Shown here piece by piece: positions 23,881-31,876 of a DNA stretch of 64,000 nt. The notes under the pieces were generated by a model. The model saw only the letters and a program-made list of their open reading frames with translations. It was not told the DNA's origin and searched no databases. Origin of the DNA: Brevibacterium jeotgali (lineage in GTDB: Bacteria; Actinomycetota; Actinomycetes; Actinomycetales; Brevibacteriaceae); assembly GCF_900169175.1 (NCBI RefSeq), contig NZ_FXZM01000014.1, positions 1 through 64,000 on the forward strand, in the 5' to 3' direction. Both the position numbers and the translations under genes were made by a program. Positions within the stretch are counted from its first letter, which is position 1. Every line of letters starts with the position of its first letter.

Positions 23881-25404
23881 ATGAGTGCCGATTCGTCCGA
23901 GGACATGTCCGACCGCGTCAACAACCGCTCCCAGCGCCCCGCTTCGACTGCCTTCCGCGATTTCGTCGCCTCCGGCTGGGACAGCGCTCCGCTGGAGTCG
24001 GCAGCGCCGCTGCCGGCGGCCGCCTGGACACCTGCACGGCGGGACGCCGTGTCGCAGCGGTTCCCGGGAGAGCGGATCGTCGTGCCGGCAGGACCGCTCA
24101 AGGTCCGCTCGAACGACACCGACTACCGGTTCCGTGCGCACTCGGCGTTCATCCATCTGACCGGCCTGGAGGCGGATTCGGAGCCGGACGCGCTGCTCGT
24201 CTTCGAACCGGCGGACGCCGGCGACCATGACGTCACCCTCTGGTTCCGTCCCCGCGCGGGTGCGGACACGGAGGAGTTCTTCTCCGACGCCCGCTACGGC
24301 GAGTACTGGGTCGGTGCACGCGACGACCTGGACACGATGCGCGTCCGCACCGGGATCGCGACCGCGGACTCGACGACCGCCCTCGACGCAGTCACGAAGG
24401 ACCTGGGCTCCCTGTCCGTCCGCCTGCTGCGCGGCTCCGACACCACCGTCGAGCAGGCGGTCGCCCAGGCGCGCGACCAGGTGGGAGCCGACCAGGAGGC
24501 CGCAGAGTCCGGTGATGATGAGCTGCTCGAGTTCCTCTCCGAGCTGCGCCTGGTCAAGGACGCGCACGAGGTCGACCAGCTGCGCCACGCGGTCGACATC
24601 ACGCGCCGGGGCTTCGATCGCGCGGTGGCCTCTCTGCCGGCCGCCGTCGACCATCCTCGCGGTGAGCGGGTCATCGAGACGAGCTTCGAGGCCGCCGCGC
24701 GCTTGGACGGCTACGGTGTCGGCTACGACACGATCGCCGCATCCGGCGATCACGCCTGCACCCTCCACTGGATCCGCAACGACGGCGTCGTGCGGTCCGG
24801 CGATCTGGTGCTGCTGGACGGAGGCGCGGAGGCTGACTCGCTCTACACCGCGGACATCACACGCACCCTCCCGGTCGACGGGCGCTTCACCGAGGTCCAG
24901 GCGAAGATCTACGACGCGGTGCTCGAAGCCGCCGACGCCGCGTTCGCGAAGGCCGCCGAGCACGTCGACCGCCTCGTCCAGTTCGCAGACGTCCACGCCG
25001 CAGCGATGGAGGTCATCGCGAAGCGCCTGCACGACTTCGGACTGCTGCCGGTCAGCGTCGAGGACTCGCTCAGCGAATCCGGGCAGCACCACCGGCGCTG
25101 GATGGTCCACGGGACCAGCCACCATCTGGGCCTCGACGTGCACGACTGCGCGCAGGCCCGGCGTGAGATGTACCTGGGCGCGCGGATCGAGCCGGGGATG
25201 GTCTTCACGATCGAGCCGGGCCTCTACTTCAAGGAGGCCGACCTGCTCGTGCCGGAGGAGTTCCGCGGGATCGGGATCCGCATCGAGGACGACGTCCTCG
25301 TGACGGAGACCGGTGTGGAGAACCTGTCCGCGGGCTTCCCCCGCACGCGCACAGAGGTCGAGGACTGGGTCCAGTCGCTGGCCCCGGCGCGCACCGACCG
25401 ATGA
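23881..25404 (+). CDS. pepP: Aminopeptidase P family Xaa-Pro peptidase
   Basis: 507 residues. An N-terminal aminopeptidase-P domain (to about 200) is followed by the pita-bread catalytic domain. The metal site is visible: LLDGGAEADSLYTADIT (two Asp), HGTSHHLGLDVHD (His), TIEPGLYF (Glu) and GIRIEDDVLV (Glu). It removes N-terminal residues preceding proline, in the cytoplasm. Its stop overlaps the next gene as ATGA, so the two peptidase genes form a translationally coupled pair. Confidence 0.92.
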   Translation: MSADSSEDMSDRVNNRSQRPASTAFRDFVASGWDSAPLESAAPLPAAAWTPARRDAVSQRFPGERIVVPAGPLKVRSNDTDYRFRAHSAFIHLTGLEADSEPDALLVFEPADAGDHDVTLWFRPRAGADTEEFFSDARYGEYWVGARDDLDTMRVRTGIATADSTTALDAVTKDLGSLSVRLLRGSDTTVEQAVAQARDQVGADQEAAESGDDELLEFLSELRLVKDAHEVDQLRHAVDITRRGFDRAVASLPAAVDHPRGERVIETSFEAAARLDGYGVGYDTIAASGDHACTLHWIRNDGVVRSGDLVLLDGGAEADSLYTADITRTLPVDGRFTEVQAKIYDAVLEAADAAFAKAAEHVDRLVQFADVHAAAMEVIAKRLHDFGLLPVSVEDSLSESGQHHRRWMVHGTSHHLGLDVHDCAQARREMYLGARIEPGMVFTIEPGLYFKEADLLVPEEFRGIGIRIEDDVLVTETGVENLSAGFPRTRTEVEDWVQSLAPARTDR

Positions 25405-26585
25405 CCGCCTCCGAATCTCCCCTGTCCGCTCCGTTCCGCGAGCCGTTCGGCAGCCTCGTCCCCGGCGGGTCCGTCGCGACGGTGCCGGGCGTCCGGGTGG
25501 GCGGCGCACAGCGCACCGATGACGGCTGGCTGAGCGGGACGACCGTCATCGTCCCGCCGCAGGGCACGGTCACCGGCGTCGACGTGCGCGGCGGTGGACC
25601 GGCCGGGCACGAGACCGACGTGCTGGCACCCGGCACCCATTCCCCCGGCGCGGACGCCGTCGTGCTCACCGGCGGCAGCGCGTGGGGACTGGCCTCGGTC
25701 CTCGGCGTCCAGCGGGGGCTCGCCGCCGACGGCCGCGGGTTCCCCGCCCCGATGCTCCCCGGGGCGTACGTGCCGATCGTGCCGGCTGCAGCCGTCTACG
25801 ATCTGGGCCGCGGCGACGGGACCCTCCTGCACCCGGACGCGGAGATGGGGCTGGCCGCATACCGCCGCGCCTGCCCGGACGGGGGGTCCGCCGTCGCCGA
25901 GGCCCCGGTCCGGGGCAGCGTCGGAGGCGGGACCGGGGCCTTCATCGGGCGGGGGCTGCTGCGCGGCGGGCTGGGCTCCGTCTGTCTGCGGACACCCTCG
26001 GGGCACCTCGTCGCAGCCATCGTCATCGCGAATCCGATGGGTGACGTCATCGAGCCGTCCGGCAGGCTCCACGCCTCCGGCGTGCTCGCCCGGACGGGCG
26101 CTGAGCTGCCCGATGTGCCGTCGGACTGGATCGACCGGGCACTCACACTCGATGCGACGGCGGCGAACGCCGTCACGCCCCAGCGGAACACGACGATCGC
26201 AGCCATCGTCACCGATGCGCGGCTCGACGCGGCGCAGGCGACCCGCCTGGCGCAGTCGGCACAGGCCGGCCTCGCCCGTGCCATCCACCCCTCGCACACC
26301 CTGTTCGACGGGGACACCGTCTTCGCGATGGCGACGGGCGGTGCGGATGCGGACATCGATGCGACCTCGATCGTGGGCCTCAACTGCGCCGCGGCGGACG
26401 CCCTGTCCCTGGCGATCCTCGATGCCGCCCTCACGGCCCGGCCCCACCTCCGCGACGCGACGGCGAGCGGTCCGGATGCCGCTGAGACCGACCCTGCGCA
26501 GCAGGCGCCCCGACCCGCCGCACTGCGCGAGCTGGCCCCGGATCTGGCGACCGCCTGGGAGGTCCTGCGCACCACCGGGACATGA
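25401..26585 (+). CDS. P1 family (DmpA/S58-type) self-processing peptidase
   Basis: 394 residues. The conserved GxxGGGTGAF...RGGLG core is at RGSVGGGTGAFIGRGLLRGG, and RNTTIAAIVTDA carries the Asn-Thr site where family members cleave themselves to expose the Thr/Ser nucleophile. Relatives hydrolyse D-amino-acid amides or beta-aminopeptides (DmpA, BapA); the physiological substrate is unknown. ATG 25401 overlaps the pepP stop. The C-terminal ~60 residues are Ala/Pro-rich with little conservation expected. Confidence 0.88.
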   Translation: MTASESPLSAPFREPFGSLVPGGSVATVPGVRVGGAQRTDDGWLSGTTVIVPPQGTVTGVDVRGGGPAGHETDVLAPGTHSPGADAVVLTGGSAWGLASVLGVQRGLAADGRGFPAPMLPGAYVPIVPAAAVYDLGRGDGTLLHPDAEMGLAAYRRACPDGGSAVAEAPVRGSVGGGTGAFIGRGLLRGGLGSVCLRTPSGHLVAAIVIANPMGDVIEPSGRLHASGVLARTGAELPDVPSDWIDRALTLDATAANAVTPQRNTTIAAIVTDARLDAAQATRLAQSAQAGLARAIHPSHTLFDGDTVFAMATGGADADIDATSIVGLNCAAADALSLAILDAALTARPHLRDATASGPDAAETDPAQQAPRPAALRELAPDLATAWEVLRTTGT

Positions 26586-26597
26586 CACGCGAACACG

Positions 26598-26603
26598 TAC
26601 GAT
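26598..26603 (+). promoter_or_regulatory. -10 hexamer TACGAT, leaderless start of the MgtE_N/CBS gene
   Basis: Ends 6 nt before the ATG at 26610. Confidence 0.5.
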
Positions 26604-26609
26604 GAAGCC

Positions 26610-27902
26610 ATGAGCGTCGGGACGGAACGGATCTTCATCGCGCGGCTGGCGGGGACGAACGTCCTCGATCCGCTGGGTGATCAGGTGGGCAAGGTGCGCG
26701 ACGCGGTCGTCGTCTACCGGTCCACGCTGCGTCAGCCGCCCAAGGTCATCGGATTCGTCGTCGAGGTGCCCGGCCGGAGACGCGTCTTCGTTCCGATCGG
26801 CCGGGTCACCAGCATCGACGTCGGAGCCGTCATCACGACGGGACTCGTGAACATGCGACGGTTCGTCAAGCGCGCGTCGGAGACGCTCGTCATGGGCGAC
26901 CTGCTCGATCAGCCGCTGATGCTGCGCTCGGACCGGTCGCCGGTCATCATCGAGGACATCGGCATCGAGCAGCAGCGCAGCCGCGACTGGGAGATCTCCC
27001 GTCTCTTCGTCCGCCGCCACAAGGGGCAGCGCACTCCGCTCGACGTGCTCCGGCGCCGCGGGGAGACCCTGCAGGTCGATTGGATCGACGTCGAGTTCCC
27101 CATCGATCCGACCGACGACCAGCACGCCACCCAGCTGATCGCCGCCTACCAGGAGACGAAGCCCGCCGACCTCGCGGACGTCCTGCGCGAACTGGACACG
27201 AGGCGACGGATGGACGTCGTGCGCGAACTCTCCGACGAACGGCTCGCAGACGTGCTGGAGGAGCTCCCGGAGGACGAGGCGATCGAGGTGCTGGAGGGCG
27301 TGGGCCTGGAGCGGTCCGCTCTCCTGCTGGAGACGATGCAGCCTGATGACGCCGCGGACCTCCTGGGCGAGCTGCCGGACGAGCAGGCCGAACGGCTGCT
27401 CCAGGCGATGGACTCCGACGAGGCCGAAGACGTCCGCACCCTACTCGCCTATGACGACGACACGGCCGGTGGCCTCATGACGACGGAGCCGGTCATCCTG
27501 TCCCCGGAGGCCTCTGTCGCCGAGGCGCTGGCGCACGTCCGACGATCGGAGCTGCCCGCAGCACTCGCAGCCGCCGTGTTCGTGTGCAGGCAGCCCCTCG
27601 AACCCCCGACGGGCAAGTACCTGGGTCTGGTCCACATCCAGGAGATGCTCCGGCACCCGCCCCACGAATCCGTGGGTGCACTGCTCGACACGGAGGTCGA
27701 GCCGCTGTCTCCGGAGGCGCCGACCGGCGAGGTCGCCGCACTGCTCGCGGCCTACAACCTCGTCTCCGTGCCGATCACGGACGAGGACGAGAACCTCGTG
27801 GGCGTCGTGACCGTCGACGACGTGCTCGACGCGCTGCTGCCCGACGACTGGCGCGACCAGCGCGACGAGCCCAAGGGGGACTCTGCAGATGGCACGGACT
27901 GA
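26610..27902 (+). CDS. MgtE_N/CBS domain protein lacking the transporter domain
   Basis: 430 residues. A PRC-barrel-like segment (about 8-90) is followed by the helical MgtE_N superhelix (about 180-285, repeating LPDEQAERLLQAM-type units) and two CBS motifs (TEPVILSPEASVAEAL and the final VPITDEDENLVGVV). The membrane channel domain of MgtE is absent, so it is a soluble Mg2+- or nucleotide-sensing module, Rv1232c-type. It overlaps the DUF1003 gene by 14 nt and heads an MgtE_N-DUF1003-mrp operon. Leaderless start predicted. Confidence 0.85.
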   Translation: MSVGTERIFIARLAGTNVLDPLGDQVGKVRDAVVVYRSTLRQPPKVIGFVVEVPGRRRVFVPIGRVTSIDVGAVITTGLVNMRRFVKRASETLVMGDLLDQPLMLRSDRSPVIIEDIGIEQQRSRDWEISRLFVRRHKGQRTPLDVLRRRGETLQVDWIDVEFPIDPTDDQHATQLIAAYQETKPADLADVLRELDTRRRMDVVRELSDERLADVLEELPEDEAIEVLEGVGLERSALLLETMQPDDAADLLGELPDEQAERLLQAMDSDEAEDVRTLLAYDDDTAGGLMTTEPVILSPEASVAEALAHVRRSELPAALAAAVFVCRQPLEPPTGKYLGLVHIQEMLRHPPHESVGALLDTEVEPLSPEAPTGEVAALLAAYNLVSVPITDEDENLVGVVTVDDVLDALLPDDWRDQRDEPKGDSADGTD

Positions 27903-28500
27903 CCGCCCCGGACTCGACACGCCTCGCAGCTCGCGCAGGCGCCTCCCCCAGGTCGGCATGCCGCCGGACACGTTCGGACGGGTCGCCGAGGGCATCGCCC
28001 GCTTCATGGGCACCCCGATGTTCCTCGTGTGGATGACGCTCATCTGTGCTGCGTGGCTGGCGTGGAACTCCATGGCACCCGAACACCTGCAGTTCGATCC
28101 GCGGAACCTGAACTTCACGCTGCTCACCCTGATCCTGTCGCTGCAGGCCTCCTACGCCGCTCCCCTGCTGCTGCTGGCGGACAACCGGTCCGCCGACCGC
28201 GACCGCGTCGAGTTCGAGGCGGACCGCCAGCGGGCGGAGAGGAACCTCGCGGACACGGAGTTCCTCGCCCGTGAGGTGGCGAGTCTGCGGATCGCGATGC
28301 GCGATGTCGCGACCCGGGACTTCATCCGGTCCGAACTGCGTTCCCTCCTGGAGGAGATGGAAGAGGCCCGCGCAGACGAGCGCGCTGACGAGCGCGCTCA
28401 CGACGAGAAGCGTGCTGACGACGCGAACAGCAGGAGCAGCCGCACCGACGACGGCCTCGGAACCGACGGCCTCGGGAAGGAAGACGTGATCGACAGATGA
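27889..28500 (+). CDS. DUF1003 family membrane protein
   Basis: 203 residues. Two membrane helices (about residues 45-60 and 77-97) surround LTLILSLQASYAAPLLLLAD, and NRSADRDRVEFEADRQRAER completes the DUF1003 signature (usually AAPLILLAQNRQADRDR). A long helical cytoplasmic tail rich in Arg/Glu/Asp follows. Function unknown; conserved next to the MgtE_N protein (Rv1231c-type). The start is inside the preceding gene; the stop overlaps mrp as ATGA. Confidence 0.85.
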   Translation: MARTDRPGLDTPRSSRRRLPQVGMPPDTFGRVAEGIARFMGTPMFLVWMTLICAAWLAWNSMAPEHLQFDPRNLNFTLLTLILSLQASYAAPLLLLADNRSADRDRVEFEADRQRAERNLADTEFLAREVASLRIAMRDVATRDFIRSELRSLLEEMEEARADERADERAHDEKRADDANSRSSRTDDGLGTDGLGKEDVIDR

Positions 28501-29657
28501 CGGACCAGGACTCACCTCAGGAGACAGCCCAGGACCCTTTGTGGAAGGCACTCGGCACCGTCATAGATCCGGAGCTGCGCCGCACGATCGTCGATCTCGA
28601 CATGGTCGAGTCCGCCTCGATCGACTCCGCGGGCACCGCCCACGTGAAGGTGCTCCTCACGATCGCCGGCTGCCCGATGAAGGGCACGATCAGCAAGGAC
28701 GTGCGGGACGCGGCATCCACCGTCGCAGGCGTGGAGTCCGTCGACGTCGAACTGGGCGTGATGACGCCCGAACAGCGCGGGGCCCTGCGGGACCGGCTGC
28801 GCAGCGGCGACGGACGGGTCAATCCCTTCACGCAGCCCGACAACCTCACGCGGGTCATCGCGGTCGCATCCGGCAAGGGCGGCGTCGGCAAGTCATCGGT
28901 GACGGCGAACCTCGCCGCACAGCTGGCCGCCTCCGGCCTCCAGGTGGGGATCCTCGACGCGGACATCTACGGCTTCTCCATCCCGCCCATGATGGGTGTG
29001 ACGGGCCGGCCGACCAAGCTCGAGGACATGATCCTCCCGCAGCCGGGGCACGGCGTGGCGGTCATGAGCATCGGCATGTTCGTGGACCCGGGACAGGCGG
29101 TCGTGTGGCGCGGTCCCATGCTCCACCGCGCGCTCGAGCAGTTCCTCACCGACGTCTTCTGGGGCGACCTCGACGTCCTGCTGCTCGACCTGCCGCCGGG
29201 CACGGGCGACGTCGCGATCTCCGTCGGTCAGCTGCTGCCCGAATCGGAGCTCCTCATCGTCACGACGCCCCAGCAGGCCGCCGCACAGGTGGCAGAACGG
29301 GCGGGGGCGCTGGCCACCAGTACGGGCCAGAAGATCGCCGGCGTCATCGAGAACATGTCCTGGATGGTCATGCCGGACGGCAGCCACAACCCGGTCTTCG
29401 GCGAGGGCGGCGGACGTCAGGTCGCCGACGCGCTCGCGACGCGGCTCGCGGACGCGGGCGGGCAGGAGCACGTCCCCCTGCTGGGACAGATCCCGCTGGA
29501 CCCGACTGTGCGCGAGGGCGCCGATGCGGGTCTGCCCGCAGTCCTGAGCCGCCCCGACGAACCCGGGCCCGCCGCTCTGCGCGACATCGCCTCGCGGCTG
29601 CGCGTGCGCTCGCAGTCACTGGCCGGGCGGAGCCTGGGGCTCAGCCCCGTCGACTGA
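28497..29657 (+). CDS. mrp: Fe-S cluster carrier ATPase Mrp/ApbC
   Basis: 386 residues. An N-terminal MIP18/DUF59 domain (about 13-95, Cys59 in IAGCPMKG) precedes a P-loop NTPase with the deviant Walker A SGKGGVGKSSV (125-135) and DLPPGTGDVAI. It binds and delivers 4Fe-4S clusters to apo-proteins. The CxxC cluster-binding motif of E. coli ApbC is not visible at NMSWMVMPDG, which seems typical of actinobacterial members. Start overlaps the DUF1003 stop (ATGA). Confidence 0.92.
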   Translation: MTDQDSPQETAQDPLWKALGTVIDPELRRTIVDLDMVESASIDSAGTAHVKVLLTIAGCPMKGTISKDVRDAASTVAGVESVDVELGVMTPEQRGALRDRLRSGDGRVNPFTQPDNLTRVIAVASGKGGVGKSSVTANLAAQLAASGLQVGILDADIYGFSIPPMMGVTGRPTKLEDMILPQPGHGVAVMSIGMFVDPGQAVVWRGPMLHRALEQFLTDVFWGDLDVLLLDLPPGTGDVAISVGQLLPESELLIVTTPQQAAAQVAERAGALATSTGQKIAGVIENMSWMVMPDGSHNPVFGEGGGRQVADALATRLADAGGQEHVPLLGQIPLDPTVREGADAGLPAVLSRPDEPGPAALRDIASRLRVRSQSLAGRSLGLSPVD

Positions 29658-29666
29658 GGGTCTGGG

Positions 29667-29770
29667 GCGGCCTCGACCGGAACAGTCGGGCCTGCCCCGG
29701 AAGAGCCAGGACTGCCCCGGAAGAGCCTGGACTGACCCGGAAGAGTCAGGACTGCCCCGGTCGAGGCCGC
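29667..29770. repeat. Four 20-bp tandem repeats inside a perfect 14-bp inverted repeat
   Basis: Units run exactly every 20 bp at 29681, 29701, 29721 and 29741, with consensus AAGAGYCNGGACTGCCCCGG. The flanks GCGGCCTCGACCGG (29667-29680) and CCGGTCGAGGCCGC (29757-29770) are perfect complements. The block fills the space between the convergent mrp and tatB genes and probably works as, or interferes with, a bidirectional terminator. Confidence 0.85.
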
Positions 29771-29786
29771 AGCAGTCGGGACTGTC

Positions 29787-30335
29787 TCAGGTGGCTTCCG
29801 GATCGAACGGTGCGCCCTGTCCGTCCTGACGCCGGCCCACCTGCTCGCGGTGGCGCTCCATCGGGGTCAGCGTCGTCGCGGCGGCCTCAGCCGCGCTGGT
29901 GGCCGCAGCAGACCGGGCGGGGTCACCGGAACCGCCCGAGGCCCCTGCAGCGTCCGATGCGCCGGATCCGGATGACGACCCGGCCGTGCTCTGCGTGCCC
30001 GACCGCGCGCCGGTCGAGCCTCCAGTCGCCGCGCTTCCTCTGTCGCGACCCGTCCGGAACTGCTCCTCACGGATCGCACGGTCCTCCTCCGCCAGCGCTT
30101 CGCGCACGATGCGGCGGGGGTCGTACTGGCGGGGATCCAGCGAACGCCAGTCGTATTCGTCGAGATCAGCGCCGAAGTCCTGTTTGACGGTCTCCTTCGC
30201 GCCCTCGGCCATCCGCCGGAAGCTGCGGACGAAGTCACGGAGCTTGGCGGCGTACTCGGGCAGGCGCCGGGGGCCGATGACGAAGAGGGCAACAAGGACG
30301 AGGATGACCATCTCGAAACCGTTGATGCCGAACAT
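29787..30335 (-). CDS. tatB: Sec-independent protein translocase subunit TatB
   Basis: 182 residues. MFGINGFEMVILVLVALFVI (1-20) is the TatB/TatA N-terminal helix, followed by GPRRLPEYAAKLRDFVRSFR, the amphipathic helix. The Ser/Gly/Ala-rich C-terminal half is probably disordered. With TatC it binds twin-arginine signal peptides. The ATG at 30335 is at the conserved start and TAGGAT ends 7 nt upstream. tatC is not adjacent, as in other actinobacteria. Confidence 0.88.
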   Translation of the reverse strand: MFGINGFEMVILVLVALFVIGPRRLPEYAAKLRDFVRSFRRMAEGAKETVKQDFGADLDEYDWRSLDPRQYDPRRIVREALAEEDRAIREEQFRTGRDRGSAATGGSTGARSGTQSTAGSSSGSGASDAAGASGGSGDPARSAAATSAAEAAATTLTPMERHREQVGRRQDGQGAPFDPEAT

Positions 30336-30342
30336 GGGGCCG

Positions 30343-30348
30343 ATCCTA
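30343..30348 (-). promoter_or_regulatory. -10 hexamer TAGGAT, leaderless start of tatB
   Basis: Ends 7 nt before the ATG at 30335. Confidence 0.5.
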
Positions 30349-30427
30349 CCAACGCGGAAGGCCCCTGCGCCCATCACGTCACGCGCCCTCCGTCACCCCG
30401 GCACACCACTGTGAGACGATCGCGGTC

Positions 30428-30787
30428 ATGGACGAACTGGGGGTCGAGCGGGTGCTGCGCGCCGTCGAATGCATCCCACCCGGTCGAGCCGCTGCCTACG
30501 GCGAGATAGGCCGAGCCGTGGGAGCCTCGCCCCGGTTCGTCGCGAGAGTGCTCAGCTCCGTCGGGGCGACCGTCGAGTGGTGGCGGGTGCCGAATGTGCG
30601 CGGAGCGCTCCCCGCACCCCTCACGGCCCGTGCGCTGCCGCTCTGGCGGGACGAGGACATGCCGCTCACACGCGACCAGCGCATCGATATGCCGCGGGCC
30701 CGTGTGGATCCTGTCGACTTCGCGGGCTGCGTGCGCGACGCGCTCGCAGATCTGCCTTCTGCGGGATCTGACGACGCGCCGGATTAG
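30428..30787 (+). CDS. Alkyltransferase-like (ATL/MGMT fold) DNA-binding protein
   Basis: 119 residues. The fold of the MGMT DNA-binding domain is recognisable: PPGRAAAYGEIGRAVGASPRF (helix-turn-helix with arginine finger) and VEWWRVPNVRGALP in place of the PCHRV active site. Trp replaces the acceptor Cys, so it cannot transfer alkyl groups; ATL proteins instead bind O6-alkylguanine and route it to nucleotide excision repair. No Shine-Dalgarno is seen. Its TAG stop is part of the next promoter. Confidence 0.82.
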   Translation: MDELGVERVLRAVECIPPGRAAAYGEIGRAVGASPRFVARVLSSVGATVEWWRVPNVRGALPAPLTARALPLWRDEDMPLTRDQRIDMPRARVDPVDFAGCVRDALADLPSAGSDDAPD

Positions 30788-30790
30788 ACT
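30785..30790 (+). promoter_or_regulatory. -10 hexamer TAGACT overlapping the ATL stop codon
   Basis: The stop TAG (30785-30787) is the first half of TAGACT. Transcription near 30797 would leave a ~90-nt leader before the methyltransferase. Confidence 0.4.
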
Positions 30791-30886
30791 GAGGTGTCCG
30801 TATGCCCGACATCCGTGGACCTGCTGCAGGGAGGGACGCCGCACACGTCGACGATGACCGACGACACCCAGCGGAGAGGAGACCCG

Positions 30887-31519
30887 ATGTCCCGCGATTG
30901 GGCCGCCAGCGCACGCCTGGCGGAGCAGTACAACGGCACGGACGTCGTGGATGACGCCGCCCGCACGATCGCCCAGGACTACCGGCGCCGTCCGCTTCCG
31001 CCCACGTCGAGCGCGACGCTCACCTTCCTCACCGGGCTCCTGAACCCGTCGGCGGCGATCGAGGTCGGCACCGGCACCGGTACGGCGACCCTCGCGCTGC
31101 TGCGCGGCATGCCGAGGTCCGGGATCCTCACCTCGATCGACACCGACGCAGAGGCCCAGGCGGTGGCTCGGGAGCTCATCGTGCACGCGGATCTCGCAGG
31201 GCACCGCGTCCGGATGATGACGGGTCGGCCCGACGAGGTGCTGTCGCGGCTGGCTCACGGCACATACGACCTGGTCCACATCGATGCGGAAGCGGGTCAG
31301 GCGCCCCGCCTGGTCCCGCTCGCACTGGAGCGGCTGGAGCCCGGGGGCGTCCTCGTCCTCGATCAGGCGATGCTGGGCGGGTCCGTCGCGGACCCCGCCG
31401 TCCGCTCACCGCAGGTGCGCGCGATCCGACAGCTGCTGAACGACCTGCAGAAGCGCAGCGACCTCACCCGGCTGCTGCTGCCGATCGACGACGGGATGCT
31501 CGTCCTCCGGCGGCTCTGA
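30887..31519 (+). CDS. SAM-dependent O-methyltransferase (Rv1220c-type)
   Basis: 210 residues. SAM-binding motif I AAIEVGTGTGTATLALL (about 51-67), an acidic residue at TSIDTDAEAQ, and YDLVHIDAEA (metal/catalytic Asp region) match the caffeoyl-CoA/COMT-like methyltransferase_24 family. Substrate unknown. The ATG at 30887 has GGAGAGGAG 5 nt upstream; ATGs at 30794 and 30854 are rejected. Confidence 0.85.
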   Translation: MSRDWAASARLAEQYNGTDVVDDAARTIAQDYRRRPLPPTSSATLTFLTGLLNPSAAIEVGTGTGTATLALLRGMPRSGILTSIDTDAEAQAVARELIVHADLAGHRVRMMTGRPDEVLSRLAHGTYDLVHIDAEAGQAPRLVPLALERLEPGGVLVLDQAMLGGSVADPAVRSPQVRAIRQLLNDLQKRSDLTRLLLPIDDGMLVLRRL

Positions 31520-31563
31520 GGAGCGTCCTGCGGCTATGAGGGGGCCCTGCACGGCGAAGACAG

Positions 31564-31598
31564 CGGCCCTCTGTCCGCATCGCTGCGTCAGAGGGCCG
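31564..31598. terminator. Perfect 10-bp hairpin between methyltransferase and DUF3117
   Basis: CGGCCCTCTG pairs with CAGAGGGCCG over a 15-nt loop, 45 nt after the methyltransferase stop and 20 nt from the convergent DUF3117 stop. Confidence 0.55.
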
Positions 31599-31617
31599 TG
31601 GAGCGTCGGGACCGGGT

Positions 31618-31788
31618 TCAGTTCCCGATTGCCTCCGCAAGGGTGTCGTGGAGGTCCTGTGCCTCGTCACGGCTGATCTCGATGACCAGACGTCCGCCTC
31701 CCTCGACGGGCAGTCGCAGGACCATGCTGCGTCCCTCCTTCGTCACCTCAAGAGGTCCGTCGCCCGTGCGGGGCTTCTGTGCTGCCAT
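31618..31788 (-). CDS. DUF3117 family small protein (Rv1211-type)
   Basis: 56 residues, starting MAAQKPRTGDGPLEVTKEGR and ending DLHDTLAEAIGN, with predicted beta-strands MVLRLPV and GRLVIEI. It belongs to a near-universal actinobacterial family of unknown function. GAAGGGA lies 8-10 nt upstream of the ATG. It is in its own transcription unit between a convergent methyltransferase and the mannosyltransferase gene. Confidence 0.88.
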   Translation of the reverse strand: MAAQKPRTGDGPLEVTKEGRSMVLRLPVEGGGRLVIEISRDEAQDLHDTLAEAIGN

Positions 31789-31876
31789 GGGAGCATCCCT
31801 TCGCGTCGAAAAGTTGTCTGAGTCGATTATCCACCATTAGCCGACGGATTGGGTGCAGCGCCGTCATGTGAGCGAG

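Noticed and set aside
29681..29760. CRISPR array
   Set aside because: Units are contiguous 20-bp repeats without spacers, and no cas gene is in the window.
30428..30787. Active O6-methylguanine methyltransferase
   Set aside because: The acceptor Cys of PCHRV is replaced by Trp (EWWRV), so it is alkyltransferase-like only.
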